The notes: generated by a model from the letters alone, not told the origin. A DNA stretch of 64,000 bases from OPU3-GD-OMZ sp001901525 (GCA_963981505.1 CAXCEI010000004.1:1-64000), one strand, 5' to 3'; shown: positions 44,124 to 53,317, counted from the first letter of the stretch. A program made the numbers and translations.

Positions 44124-44708
44124 CTACTTCTCCGTTACCACTGCATCAATAAAATTTTTCCGTAATCGCTGGCGAACCGTTTCTACCGCTGACATATTTA
44201 AAAATGGTCCGAGCTTTACCCGGTACCAGTTAACATCACCGATCTTAGCTAATTCTATTTTTGATTCAATACCTATTAATGCCAACTTAGCTTTAAGTCG
44301 GTCTGCGTCTTTATTATTCCTGAATGAACCCACCTGCATCATATAACGGGCATTCCTGACTTTTCCTGACCGTTCCTCACGCTTACGGGTTTTGATCTCA
44401 TAATCAGGAATAACCACCTCCTTTTCTGGGAGTAAGGTAAAAAAATCATAGCGCGGTTCATGGAGCCGCTCTTTCTTAACCGGCGCACTTTCCTTTGGTG
44501 TTGATACTATCACTTGGTGCTGCGGTACCGACTCAAGAACTTCAGTAGCAACCTGCTCAGAAGCAACGGTGTCCTGATGACGAAAGCTGTTTAAAAAATA
44601 ACCAAACCCAAGCAATAATAAAATAACCCATAGCACCCTCCAAACAGAAACACCCTTGTGACTACTTTTGCGTTGAGGTCGCGCTCTATTTTTAAAATCT
44701 TTTACCAT
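44124..44708 (-). CDS. SPOR-domain protein, FtsN-like
   Basis: A 194-residue bitopic protein: basic cytoplasmic tip, one membrane helix (about residues 22-39), a variable proline/glutamate-rich periplasmic linker, and a C-terminal SPOR domain (about 115-194) starting YMMQVGSFRNNKDADRLKAK and containing VNWYRVKLGPF. SPOR domains bind denuded septal glycan. The gene follows argS with a TAATG overlap, the priA-argS-SPOR order seen in pseudomonads. FtsN function is likely but short essential FtsN motifs cannot be assigned by eye. The usual neighbour hslV is not next to it. Confidence 0.88.
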   Translation of the reverse strand: MVKDFKNRARPQRKSSHKGVSVWRVLWVILLLLGFGYFLNSFRHQDTVASEQVATEVLESVPQHQVIVSTPKESAPVKKERLHEPRYDFFTLLPEKEVVIPDYEIKTRKREERSGKVRNARYMMQVGSFRNNKDADRLKAKLALIGIESKIELAKIGDVNWYRVKLGPFLNMSAVETVRQRLRKNFIDAVVTEK

Positions 44709-46468
44709 TACATTGACTCTGGACTATTAACACCCAACAAACCCAAACCATTGCTAAGACACTGCTGAATAGCCTCAATAAGATTAATACGCGCGTCACG
44801 TAACTTCACATCATCAACTAAAAACTGCTGAGCATTGTAATAAGTATGAAAATGATTGGCCAATTCACGCAAAAAATGCACCAAATGGTGCGGCTCATAC
44901 TTCAACGCCGACCGTTCAAGAACTTCCGGGTACTGCGTCAATAACCCAATCAATGATACCTCATGTTCAGTTGATAACAACTCAAGACTTTCCAGCCCTT
45001 GCTGCCTGTTCCGTGACAAACCCTTTTCTTCCAACTGCCGTAAAACACTGCAAATCCGAGCATACGCATATTGCACATAAAAAACGGGGTTGTCATTGGT
45101 TTGACTAGTCGCCAACTTCAAATCAAAATCCATATGCTGATCTGATTTACGCAAAACATAAAAAAAACGTGCCGCATCAACACCCACTTCATCGCGCAAA
45201 TGGCGCAAGGTAACAAAATCACCTGAGCGCGTTGACATGGGTACTTTTTCTGCACCTCGGTACAAAACAGCAAACTGCACTAGCAATACTTCTAATTTAT
45301 CTGCATCAGCACCTAAAGCTGTCATCGCCGCTCTAACCCGAGGAACATAACCGTGATGATCAGATCCCCAAACATTAATAATACGCTCAAACCCCCGATC
45401 CAATTTATTCATATGGTAGGCGATATCTGATGCAAAATAAGTGCTTTGACCATTCTCCCTAACCACAACACGATCTTTTTCATCCCCTAGTAAACTGGAT
45501 GCAAACCAAGTTGCACCCTCTTTTTTATAAAGATGACCCGCTTTATCTAAACGTTCTAATGCAGCCTCAATGGATCCATCATCAACCAATAAACTTTCAA
45601 AAAACCAATGCTGATAATCAACACCAAATTCCGCCAAATCATCTCTGATATCAGCCAATATAGCGGTCAACCCTGCTTGAAATATTTGCGTATAACGCTC
45701 TTGACCCAATAACTCCCGCGCCTTGCTAATGAGCCCATCCACATGCTGTTCTTTGTCGCCCCCTTGAGGCTCATCAACTGGGACGCCGTCAAAAACTTCA
45801 GCGGCTACAAAACAAAAGTCCTGATTAACCCGGTCAAAAAACTGACGTGCAATATCCTCAACATATCCCCCACGGTAACCATTACTCGGAAACTGAATCG
45901 TTTGCCCACAACATTCTAAATAACGCAGCCAAATACTGGTTGCCAAAATATCCATTTGTCGACCGGCATCATTAACATAATATTCATTAGCAACGTCATA
46001 ACCTACTGCACGCAATAACTCAGCCACAACAGAACCATAAACCGCACCACGACCATGCCCTACATGCAAAGGCCCTGTGGGATTGGCAGAAACAAATTCA
46101 ACCTGTACTTTCTTGCCAGCACCGACCTCACTTTTACCGAAAGAAGGCCCAAGCCGTAAAATATCAGCAATAATCTGGTGTTGCGCAGCGGGATTAACAA
46201 AGAAGTTTATAAAACCCGGCCCAGCTATCTCTACCTTTTCAACACTCACATCATCCGGCAAGGCCGCAATAATCGCCTCAGCCAATTGTCTAGGCGCTGT
46301 TTTAGCTGATTTTGCCAACATCATTGCCAAGTTGCTCGCAAAATCACCGTGCTGAGCATCCCGCGTCCGCTCAACACTAATTTCTGGAATCCAGTCTGAC
46401 TGTAGAACCGATTGTTCAATCAGTTCCTCTACGGCCTGCTGCAATAAGGCCACCACCTTCTGTTTCAT
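44708..46468 (-). CDS. argS: Arginyl-tRNA synthetase
   Basis: Class I synthetase, 586 residues. The N-terminal Add-1 domain is followed by the HIGH-type motif FVSANPTGPLHVGHGRGAVY near residue 120. WGSDHHGYVPR and the degenerate KMSKS loop (AEKVPMSTRSGDFVTL) lie further on. The C-terminal DALR anticodon-binding domain ends the protein. It lies between priA (110-base gap) and the SPOR gene (TAATG overlap). Confidence 0.97.
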   Translation of the reverse strand: MKQKVVALLQQAVEELIEQSVLQSDWIPEISVERTRDAQHGDFASNLAMMLAKSAKTAPRQLAEAIIAALPDDVSVEKVEIAGPGFINFFVNPAAQHQIIADILRLGPSFGKSEVGAGKKVQVEFVSANPTGPLHVGHGRGAVYGSVVAELLRAVGYDVANEYYVNDAGRQMDILATSIWLRYLECCGQTIQFPSNGYRGGYVEDIARQFFDRVNQDFCFVAAEVFDGVPVDEPQGGDKEQHVDGLISKARELLGQERYTQIFQAGLTAILADIRDDLAEFGVDYQHWFFESLLVDDGSIEAALERLDKAGHLYKKEGATWFASSLLGDEKDRVVVRENGQSTYFASDIAYHMNKLDRGFERIINVWGSDHHGYVPRVRAAMTALGADADKLEVLLVQFAVLYRGAEKVPMSTRSGDFVTLRHLRDEVGVDAARFFYVLRKSDQHMDFDLKLATSQTNDNPVFYVQYAYARICSVLRQLEEKGLSRNRQQGLESLELLSTEHEVSLIGLLTQYPEVLERSALKYEPHHLVHFLRELANHFHTYYNAQQFLVDDVKLRDARINLIEAIQQCLSNGLGLLGVNSPESM

Positions 46469-46578
46469 ATCAACGACTTCTATCAGTTCAAAAATAATGA
46501 GCTATTATCCAATAACTATCTCGGATTATCTAGCAACAGACCTCTATCACTTGTAAATAGTTGAAATCCACCCCCTCA

Positions 46579-48810
46579 TTAATATAAGTCCACTGGGTCC
46601 ACATCGATGGACCACCGAACTTTTCTGACCATTTTAATAGCGCCCACTTCCTTAACTAAAAGATCCAACATTTGATGCAACTGCTTTCTTTGGTTTGCCT
46701 GCAGCAATAATTGATAATGAAAACGCTCTGCGCGCCTGACAATGGGTGCCGGGACCGGGCCTAACACGCAAGCGCCCTCCGTTACGTGAGGCCCCAGAAA
46801 TGATTGCACTTGCTGCAAAAACACCATTGCCAGTGACTCTGAAACTGCACTGACTCGAAACAATGCCTGGAAACTAAAGGGTGGCAGCCTTGCTGCCTTC
46901 CTCTCTAACAAGCTCTCTTTGGCAAATGCTGCAAATCCTTTTTCAATCAAGGTCCTTAACAAGAGATGATCCGGTTGCCGTGTCTGTAAAAGTACCAGCC
47001 CCTTTTTATGAGACCGCCCGGCTCGACCAGAAACCTGAACAATCAACTGCGCCAACCTTTCCGGCGCATGATAATCAACACTGAACAAACCACTGTCAAT
47101 ATCGATAATACCCACTAACGTAACATTCTCAAAATGGTGGCCTTTTGAGAGCATTTGGGTGCCTAATATAACCTTCGCTTGCCCAGAATGAATACCCGCC
47201 AATGCGATCTCTAAATCATTGCGGTGACGAACACTGTCTCTATCTATCCGAATGACTTGATCTTGACCAAATGCTTCAACCAACGCTCTTTCAACACGCT
47301 CCGTTCCAATCCCCAACGACACTAATTCAGCACACCTGCAAGCCTCACAGCGCTGACTTTTTCGATGTTGATAATCACAATGATGGCACCGTAACAGCCC
47401 CAATTTTTCATGCAAAACCAAATTAACATCACAGCGCGGACACCGGGCTACCCACCCGCAACCATGACACATCAAGGCAGGTGAAAACCCTCGCCTGTTT
47501 AAAAACAAGATCACTTGTTCGCCTCGGGCAACTGTTTTTCTGACCGCGTCCATTAAGGGCTCGGACAGCCCATCTACCAATCGCTGATTACGAATATCTA
47601 ATAATCTTACTGTGGGTAATACCGCTGTACCGATGCGCTGCGTTAAGGTAAGTTTTTGGTACCGACCATTCAGCACATTACTTAAACTCTCTAAAGAAGG
47701 CGTGGCGGAACCCAAGATAATCGGTATATTTCGTTTCTTTGCTTTTAATAACGCCATATCCCGAGCGGAAAACCGTAGCCGCTCTTGTTGTTTAAAGGAC
47801 ACATCATGCTCTTCATCAACAATGATCAAACCCAACCGCGGTATTGAATTAAATAACGCAGACCGTGTTCCCAATAAAACACCGGCATGACCGTGTTGCA
47901 CACTAAGCCAAGATTGACAACGCTGAGAATCTGTCAGACTTGAATGCGAGACTGCAATAGCGATACTAAATCGCTGCCTGAAACGGCTCTCAATTTGTGG
48001 GGTTAAACTAATTTCTGGTAATAGCACCAGTACTTGCTTGCCCTGACTGATCACCGCATCAATAACACGCATATAAACTTCCGTCTTACCGCTACCGGTA
48101 ATACCGTCCAATAAAAAAGCACGGTAAGCATCAAGACTTTCGTTAACACGATCAACAGCTTGCTGCTGTTCTGTGGTTAAAGCCACGTGATCTGCGTTCA
48201 ATCCAACTTCAGGTCTTTTCGCTAACATGGCTGATGAATCGCACAACTCTACATATCCTTTAGCCATTAATTCAGTCATGAATTTTTTACCATCCTCATG
48301 CCAGGTTCTAAGTGCGGACTCAGCAATTGGCCGGCCTTCCTGCTTCATAAACCTTAACAACCCTTGCTGACGAGGCGCTCGCGCTAAGACCATACTATTC
48401 ACATCGGTTCCTAAATCGGTTAACCTAAACGACTGATCTTGTTTGAGTTTTACTTGTCTGCCTTGCCGTAACAATACCGGCAAAGCATAACCAACAACCT
48501 CCCCCATCGGGTAATGATAATAACGACTCACCCAAGCCAAAAAGTCTAAATCATCGGCCGACAACAAAGGCTTTGTATCCAAAACCTCCTGAACCACTTT
48601 TAACTTATCTAAAGCCCAGTCGCTGTCCGAACCAACTTCTAATAACACGCCTATTTTGCTACTACTCCCAAAAGGAACGCGTAATCGAATACCCGGTATT
48701 AACCCATCAACCTCAAAGTCTTCAGCCACTTTATAATCGAACAGCCGGTATAACGGCACCATTACGGCAACCCGAAGAATATTCCTGCTATTTTGACTTG
48801 ACTTAACCAT
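46579..48810 (-). CDS. priA: Primosomal replication restart helicase PriA
   Basis: 3'-5' DNA helicase that reloads DnaB at stalled forks. The 743-residue protein has the N-terminal 3'-end binding domain, a Walker A site in LLDGITGSGKTEVYM near residue 235, DEEH in IIVDEEHDVSFKQQERLRFS, the cysteine-rich zinc region (CHGCGWVARCPRCDVNL, then CHHCDYQH and CEAC) and GTQMLSKGHHFENVTLVG. It is divergent from an HNH nuclease gene, with 90 bases between starts. Confidence 0.97.
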   Translation of the reverse strand: MVKSSQNSRNILRVAVMVPLYRLFDYKVAEDFEVDGLIPGIRLRVPFGSSSKIGVLLEVGSDSDWALDKLKVVQEVLDTKPLLSADDLDFLAWVSRYYHYPMGEVVGYALPVLLRQGRQVKLKQDQSFRLTDLGTDVNSMVLARAPRQQGLLRFMKQEGRPIAESALRTWHEDGKKFMTELMAKGYVELCDSSAMLAKRPEVGLNADHVALTTEQQQAVDRVNESLDAYRAFLLDGITGSGKTEVYMRVIDAVISQGKQVLVLLPEISLTPQIESRFRQRFSIAIAVSHSSLTDSQRCQSWLSVQHGHAGVLLGTRSALFNSIPRLGLIIVDEEHDVSFKQQERLRFSARDMALLKAKKRNIPIILGSATPSLESLSNVLNGRYQKLTLTQRIGTAVLPTVRLLDIRNQRLVDGLSEPLMDAVRKTVARGEQVILFLNRRGFSPALMCHGCGWVARCPRCDVNLVLHEKLGLLRCHHCDYQHRKSQRCEACRCAELVSLGIGTERVERALVEAFGQDQVIRIDRDSVRHRNDLEIALAGIHSGQAKVILGTQMLSKGHHFENVTLVGIIDIDSGLFSVDYHAPERLAQLIVQVSGRAGRSHKKGLVLLQTRQPDHLLLRTLIEKGFAAFAKESLLERKAARLPPFSFQALFRVSAVSESLAMVFLQQVQSFLGPHVTEGACVLGPVPAPIVRRAERFHYQLLLQANQRKQLHQMLDLLVKEVGAIKMVRKVRWSIDVDPVDLY

Positions 48811-48900
48811 GTAATTTATTTAATAACTACCGTACACCCAACTATTTTTAAAAAAATGACAGGCATGCTCCTTTAAATAACAAACCCATAAGGCATCAAC

Positions 48901-49494
48901 ATGTTAGCACTCCGGCAACAAGTTCTTCGTACTGATATTGCAGGTATTCCACTCGAATGGATTGGCTTCGAGACGGCTGCAAAACTTTATGCTTTAAATC
49001 ATGTCGTCTACACCTTGGGCTCCCCTCTTTACACGCTCCATGGGGGCATCAATAGCCGCACCGGCATTCAAAGCAGTATTGAAATCAACTCAATATTAGC
49101 CACACAATGTCTGCACTATAACGGCAACAATCTTTCTAAAAAGTTTATTCCCACGCTCAACAATAATACGTTATTTAAACGCGACGACTACCTTTGTCTT
49201 TATTGTGGTATCCGTTACCACCGGAGTGAATTATCAAGAGACCACATTACGCCGTTAAGTCAAAACGGCAAAGACCATTGGAATAATGTTGTCACCGCCT
49301 GCAAACGTTGCAATAACGTAAAAGCGGATCGTAGCCTTGATCATTCAGGTTTACAATTACTGGCAATCCCGTTTACCCCCACTTATGCCGAATATATCTT
49401 TCTGCAAGGCCGCCATATCTTAGCCGACCAAATGAACTTCCTACGCTCTCACTTTCCGCAAGGGAGCCCTTTACATAAGCGCACTAGGGCTTAA
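48901..49494 (+). CDS. HNH endonuclease
   Basis: A 197-residue protein with a complete HNH (McrA-like, ββα-metal) nuclease core in its C-terminal half. CLYCG supplies Cys99 and Cys102, SRDHITPLS the catalytic Asp114-His115, HWNNVVTAC the asparagine, and CKRC Cys134 and Cys137, giving a zinc ribbon around the active site. The first 80 residues form a family-specific region. Related stand-alone HNH proteins are widespread in Proteobacteria and have no settled role. No methylase, intron or mobile element lies beside it. It is divergent from priA, and its 3' end overlaps the convergent methyltransferase-like gene by 11 bases. A repair or restart function is possible from the priA context only. 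Confidence 0.85.
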   Translation: MLALRQQVLRTDIAGIPLEWIGFETAAKLYALNHVVYTLGSPLYTLHGGINSRTGIQSSIEINSILATQCLHYNGNNLSKKFIPTLNNNTLFKRDDYLCLYCGIRYHRSELSRDHITPLSQNGKDHWNNVVTACKRCNNVKADRSLDHSGLQLLAIPFTPTYAEYIFLQGRHILADQMNFLRSHFPQGSPLHKRTRA

Positions 49495-50293
49495 TGAAAG
49501 TTATCGTCATCCGGTCACTTTCGCCGATTGATAAATATTTTTCTCGGTCTTGTTCAAGCAACTTTAACCGTGGCGGTAACGTCCAAACCCCTGCGGGATG
49601 ATTATGATGATCTTTAGGGTTAGCATTTATATCTGCACTCGCCAGAAACTTAAATCCAGCCGCTTCAGCCATCGTTGTTAAATAATTTTCAGACACATAG
49701 CCGGTTACCGCCCGTGAATCTAAAATATGCCCCGGTGTCTCTCGGTGCTCCACTACACCTAAAATACCACCGGGCTTTAAAACTTCAAAAATCGCAGCCA
49801 AAACGGTTGGGAGTTGCCCCGACTTCATCCAATTATGAATATTTCTAAACGTCAAAACCCGGTCAACAGTGCCCTTAGGCGCTATCTGTAATGCTTCCGG
49901 TGGCTCAAGAACGGTTACGTGAACAGCACCATAAGTCAATGGATCAGCCTTTATTTTTGCTTTAAATAACTGTGCACTTTTCTGAAAATAGGGTACTTTT
50001 GAATCAGGCGAGAAATGCGCCAAATACAAAACGCCTTGTTCTTTAAGAAAAGGCGCCAATATCTCGCTATACCACCCTGAACCCGGCCAAATCTCAACGA
50101 CCGTCATATTTTTTCTAACATCAAAGAAAGTTAATGTTTGTAATGGGTGCCGGTACTTATCTCGTAATTTATGCTCTGCCTGACGCTGTTCACCGGCAAT
50201 CACAGTTGTCAACGTAACGCCATAAGCAACCGGCATTACTAAAGCAGAACCAAAAAGTAACCCTAAAATAAAATAACTACGCACTCGTTTCAC
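49484..50293 (-). CDS. Exported class I methyltransferase-like protein
   Basis: A 269-residue protein that opens with a typical signal peptide (basic MKRVRSYF, hydrophobic core, VMPVAYG near residue 25) and then a Rossmann-type methyltransferase fold. The SAM loop is VVEIWPGSGWYSE near residues 65-77; the acidic strand end, the FRNIHNWM segment and the late VLKPGGILGVVEH motif follow. It resembles the COG4798 group of predicted methyltransferases, which also carry signal peptides. SAM is not expected in the periplasm, so the protein may use another ligand or the N-terminus may only be an anchor. GTG start overlaps the dsbB stop as GTGA, so it is coupled to dsbB. Confidence 0.75.
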   Translation of the reverse strand: MKRVRSYFILGLLFGSALVMPVAYGVTLTTVIAGEQRQAEHKLRDKYRHPLQTLTFFDVRKNMTVVEIWPGSGWYSEILAPFLKEQGVLYLAHFSPDSKVPYFQKSAQLFKAKIKADPLTYGAVHVTVLEPPEALQIAPKGTVDRVLTFRNIHNWMKSGQLPTVLAAIFEVLKPGGILGVVEHRETPGHILDSRAVTGYVSENYLTTMAEAAGFKFLASADINANPKDHHNHPAGVWTLPPRLKLLEQDREKYLSIGESDRMTITFIKP

Positions 50294-50790
50294 GACCCAC
50301 CTTCCCCAGTACTTGTCTTAAACTGTAACACCCCCACCAAACCCAATAGTAGAAATGCGACCAACGTCCACCCGGGTATAGTTAGCCCTAAAAAAACCCA
50401 TGAAATATCGGCGCACTCGCCGGTACCATTCAGCATCAACTTCAATGTCTCAGCCAATGGGAAATTATCAAAAACGTACGCCAATCCGGGGCTACATTCG
50501 GGCACCTCGTCAGCCGGTAAATTCTGTAGCCACACATGACGCGACGAAATACCCGCGCCCAGAAGTGCGAACACAGTAATAAAAACTGAATAAATCCGTA
50601 TGCCTAAGCGCCGGGGGTTATGAAGTGCCGCTGCCAAAAAAATCGTGCCCAACACTAAAATAATAACACGCTGGGAAATACATAAAGGACAAGGTTCAAG
50701 CTCTTCAACAAACTGAAAATAAGCGGCAACCAATAGCAAAACAAAACAACTGATAAAACCTAACCATAATAAAATCCGGACTCTCGTCAT
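50290..50790 (-). CDS. dsbB: Disulfide bond formation protein DsbB
   Basis: Inner-membrane quinone reductase that reoxidises DsbA. Four membrane helices are visible. The first periplasmic cysteine pair is Cys34-Cys37 in EPCPLCISQR, and the second is Cys99 and Cys126 in the long second loop (VPECSPGL and GTGECADISW). I start at the ATG at 50788-50790, which has CAGG upstream; the longer frame to 50847 adds 19 polar residues before the first helix and begins exactly at the end of the upstream gene. The product has 166 residues. No dsbA is in the window. Confidence 0.93.
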   Translation of the reverse strand: MTRVRILLWLGFISCFVLLLVAAYFQFVEELEPCPLCISQRVIILVLGTIFLAAALHNPRRLGIRIYSVFITVFALLGAGISSRHVWLQNLPADEVPECSPGLAYVFDNFPLAETLKLMLNGTGECADISWVFLGLTIPGWTLVAFLLLGLVGVLQFKTSTGEGGS

Positions 50791-50847
50791 AAAATTACCT
50801 GAATGAATACGATCAGATGAAAAGGCAGCTTCATTTAGCCTGCCCAC

Positions 50848-51447
50848 TTAAAATGAGGCGATTAATTTTCTTAATGCTTCCGAACCAAACTGAAAAATCG
50901 GCCAGCCATCACCCGTCAAAACTGTTTCTACATTACAGTTCTCAACTAATCGCCTAACCGAATCCTGTGCCTCATTTTTATCCACCAATTTAGCCTCCGG
51001 CAACAAACAAAGACTACCGGCTAAATGACACCGGATTAAATCACCGGTAATCAACGTTTTCTCGGCCAGTAGCAAGGCCAATTCTCCCGGTGTTTTAGAG
51101 CCATTGACGGTATAAGCAATCAATTCAGGAACAATAACCTCATTATCGCTGAGCCACCGATCACAAGGAATTGGAAATGTTTCCTGCTCCGCTAACGGAC
51201 CGCAAATACGAGCATGATATCGTTTCGCTATATTTTCAGTATCACGACAATGATCGCTATTGGTCACCACAATCAAACTAACACCGCCTAAAGCGTCTAA
51301 ATGCATCTGATCATGCGCTGATAGTGGCAATGGATCAATGACCACATTACCTTCCTCACGAAGCCATAAGAAACTATGAAAATCTAAATTACGCGTCTCA
51401 TCAAAAACCGACCACCCATACAAGGCCGTACTATGTAGTTGTTTCAT
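50848..51447 (-). CDS. Degenerate metallo-beta-lactamase-fold protein
   Basis: A 199-residue protein with the layout of a small metallo-hydrolase: WSVFDETRNLDFHSFLW start, VVIDPLPLSAHD strand-loop, a central TNSDHCRD motif and ITGDLIRCHLAGS near residue 133. Ordinary members have HxHxDH in the central motif; here the two first histidines are replaced (Val61, Asn63) while Asp65 and His66 remain. The metal site is therefore probably altered or lost. Similar proteins are usually annotated only as MBL-fold. It lies 6 bases after the SDR gene and 57 bases before dsbB in the same direction. Confidence 0.7.
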   Translation of the reverse strand: MKQLHSTALYGWSVFDETRNLDFHSFLWLREEGNVVIDPLPLSAHDQMHLDALGGVSLIVVTNSDHCRDTENIAKRYHARICGPLAEQETFPIPCDRWLSDNEVIVPELIAYTVNGSKTPGELALLLAEKTLITGDLIRCHLAGSLCLLPEAKLVDKNEAQDSVRRLVENCNVETVLTGDGWPIFQFGSEALRKLIASF

Positions 51448-51453
51448 TCTTAC

Positions 51454-52152
51454 TCACTTAAATTTAACAACCTTATTTAGCGGGTTTATAACCAATTCGT
51501 CAACCAATATTCCCGGACGTGTCATTAAAATATAATTAACAGCAGCCGCTAAATCTTCCGGCAAAATATAATTACTCTCATTATCCCCTGGCTCAAAAGC
51601 CAGTGGTTCAAAAAATTCAGTTTTCACCATGCCCGGATTAATTAATGTGACCTTAACTTGGCTTTTAGCACACTCTTCTCTAAGTGCTTGCGAAAAGCCT
51701 CGAACCGCAAATTTACTGGCACAATACACCGCACCCTGGCGACGTCCTTGTAATGCACTTTCAGAACCGATAAAAATCAAATCAGCTCGATCCTTCCTTT
51801 TAAACCCCGGGACAAAAGCACGCGCTAACACCGCCTGCCCGGTAAAGTTAACCGTCATTAAAGAATCGATTTGCTGGTAAGAGAATTGCTCAAGAGCACC
51901 AAACCGCCCATAGCCTGCACAAAAGACAATAACAGAAATACTCGGGTGTTTGGTTTGCAATTGCTTAGCTTGTTCGGCCAAAAGAGATAGCTTCGAAAAA
52001 TCCATTTCAACCGGTGAAAAATGGCTATGGCTCGTCTCAAATTGATTGCAATCTCTCGACGTTCCAAAGACAAAATAACCTTGCCGTAACAATTCTTTTG
52101 CCACCGCACGACCAATTCCAGAACTGGCACCGGTAACTAAAACTGACCGCAT
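51454..52152 (-). CDS. Short-chain dehydrogenase/reductase
   Basis: NAD(P)-dependent oxidoreductase of the classical SDR family, 232 residues. The nucleotide loop TGASSGIG is at residues 7-14, with FCAGYGRFG (NAG-like), the catalytic serine in FIGSESALQG and YCASK with the Tyr and Lys. The proline-glycine motif is INPGMVKTEF. I start at the ATG that overlaps the upstream stop as TAATG (52150-52152). Substrate cannot be inferred from sequence; the position next to a radical SAM repair-type protein is not informative by itself. Confidence 0.88.
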   Translation of the reverse strand: MRSVLVTGASSGIGRAVAKELLRQGYFVFGTSRDCNQFETSHSHFSPVEMDFSKLSLLAEQAKQLQTKHPSISVIVFCAGYGRFGALEQFSYQQIDSLMTVNFTGQAVLARAFVPGFKRKDRADLIFIGSESALQGRRQGAVYCASKFAVRGFSQALREECAKSQVKVTLINPGMVKTEFFEPLAFEPGDNESNYILPEDLAAAVNYILMTRPGILVDELVINPLNKVVKFK

Positions 52153-53144
52153 TAAACCAGACACGGAAAGAATTTATCTTGCGACACATAACCGGCCAAC
52201 AACTCACTACAAAATACCATCATTTCTTGCTCTATATCGGCTTGATAAGAAACCATTTTACGCTGACTTTCAAAAGGCCCTGCAAACAATTTTTCTTCTG
52301 GGTATAAACGCTGAATCTTTTTAAAAAAATTATCCGGTAGTCGAAATGCCCCCATACTGACAGAATGTAATTGCGCTACGTTAATTCGTTTAAATATTTG
52401 TTCAAATAATCGTTGATACTGCTGTTGATAATCAACATGATAAATAATCGGATCAAAGCGCAAACCAATTGGCCAACCCTGTGCCTGTAACTTACACATA
52501 GCATCAATACGACGATCCACAGAAGGCGTTTTCGCTTCGAGCAATTCCCCCACCTCTTTCGGGGTAAAACTAAAGGCCACCACACAGCGCGCTAAAGGAT
52601 CTCGACTCAACAGTCGCCTGACCTGAGTACTTTTAGTTCGTAACTCTAGCCAAGCATTGGGTAAAGTCTCAAAAAATGGTAAAAAGTCCGCCACAAACCC
52701 TGTTACCGGCTCCATAGCCAAACTATCACAATCGTACCCTGAAAAGAAATGGAGCGGTTGCCCAGGGAACTGCTGACTATACTGCTTTATTTCCAGTTGA
52801 AAGTCCTCATAATTTACAAATAAAATATAATTAGCCGACTGAAACATCCCCTGTAAAAAACAATAGCGACAGTCGTATAAACAATTCAGCATATGCGAAA
52901 AGTAATAATTCTTTTCCGCTCCAATGCCGTATCCCGGTGGCGCCTCCAAGACAAAGTTTTTATATTTCTCTGCCAAAATAAGTGCTGGCTTTACTTTTTG
53001 CAATCGAAAGTTCTGTGCTTTAGGGTTAAATACCTCGCCATAGCGTGTACAATCGATGGTTCTTGCTTTCGGGAAACGAGTTAAAATATGCTTTACCCGA
53101 GGATGTTCTCTGACTGCCTCTTCAATATAAATTGTTTCAATCAT
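52152..53144 (-). CDS. Spore photoproduct lyase-like radical SAM protein
   Basis: A 330-residue radical SAM protein. The iron-sulfur cluster motif is CLYDCRYC (Cys88, Cys92, Cys95), the C-x3-C-x2-C pattern, preceded by the LAEKYKNFVLEAPPGYGIG segment. The LRTKSTQ, VAFSFTPKEVGELLEAKTPS and GLRFDPIIYH segments are as in spore photoproduct lyases. In sporeformers the enzyme reverses the spore thymine dimer; homologues in non-sporulating proteobacteria exist and their substrate is unsettled. It is the first gene of a five-gene minus-strand run. The terminal cysteine (FPCLV) may be chance. Confidence 0.85.
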   Translation of the reverse strand: MIETIYIEEAVREHPRVKHILTRFPKARTIDCTRYGEVFNPKAQNFRLQKVKPALILAEKYKNFVLEAPPGYGIGAEKNYYFSHMLNCLYDCRYCFLQGMFQSANYILFVNYEDFQLEIKQYSQQFPGQPLHFFSGYDCDSLAMEPVTGFVADFLPFFETLPNAWLELRTKSTQVRRLLSRDPLARCVVAFSFTPKEVGELLEAKTPSVDRRIDAMCKLQAQGWPIGLRFDPIIYHVDYQQQYQRLFEQIFKRINVAQLHSVSMGAFRLPDNFFKKIQRLYPEEKLFAGPFESQRKMVSYQADIEQEMMVFCSELLAGYVSQDKFFPCLV

Positions 53145-53317
53145 ACTTTTTAATCATTAGCAATCCGCTGTTATATAAAAAAATAGCTCCAACACACTAC
53201 AACCCCATTATTAAAACTTAAACTACTTTTTTAAGTAATATTTTTTTATGCTTGATTACCCCACTAATAAAGATAGGGTAAAATAAACCTCATCTTTTAT
53301 TAATTCAACGACATCCT

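Noticed and set aside
53145..53200. Possible LexA box or UV-inducible operator before the radical SAM gene
   Set aside because: CTGT is present at 53168 but no ACAG lies at the required distance; only AT-rich bases follow.
53251..53282. TTGATT ... TAAAAT as a proC promoter
   Set aside because: The spacer is 21 bases, outside the range accepted for sigma-70.
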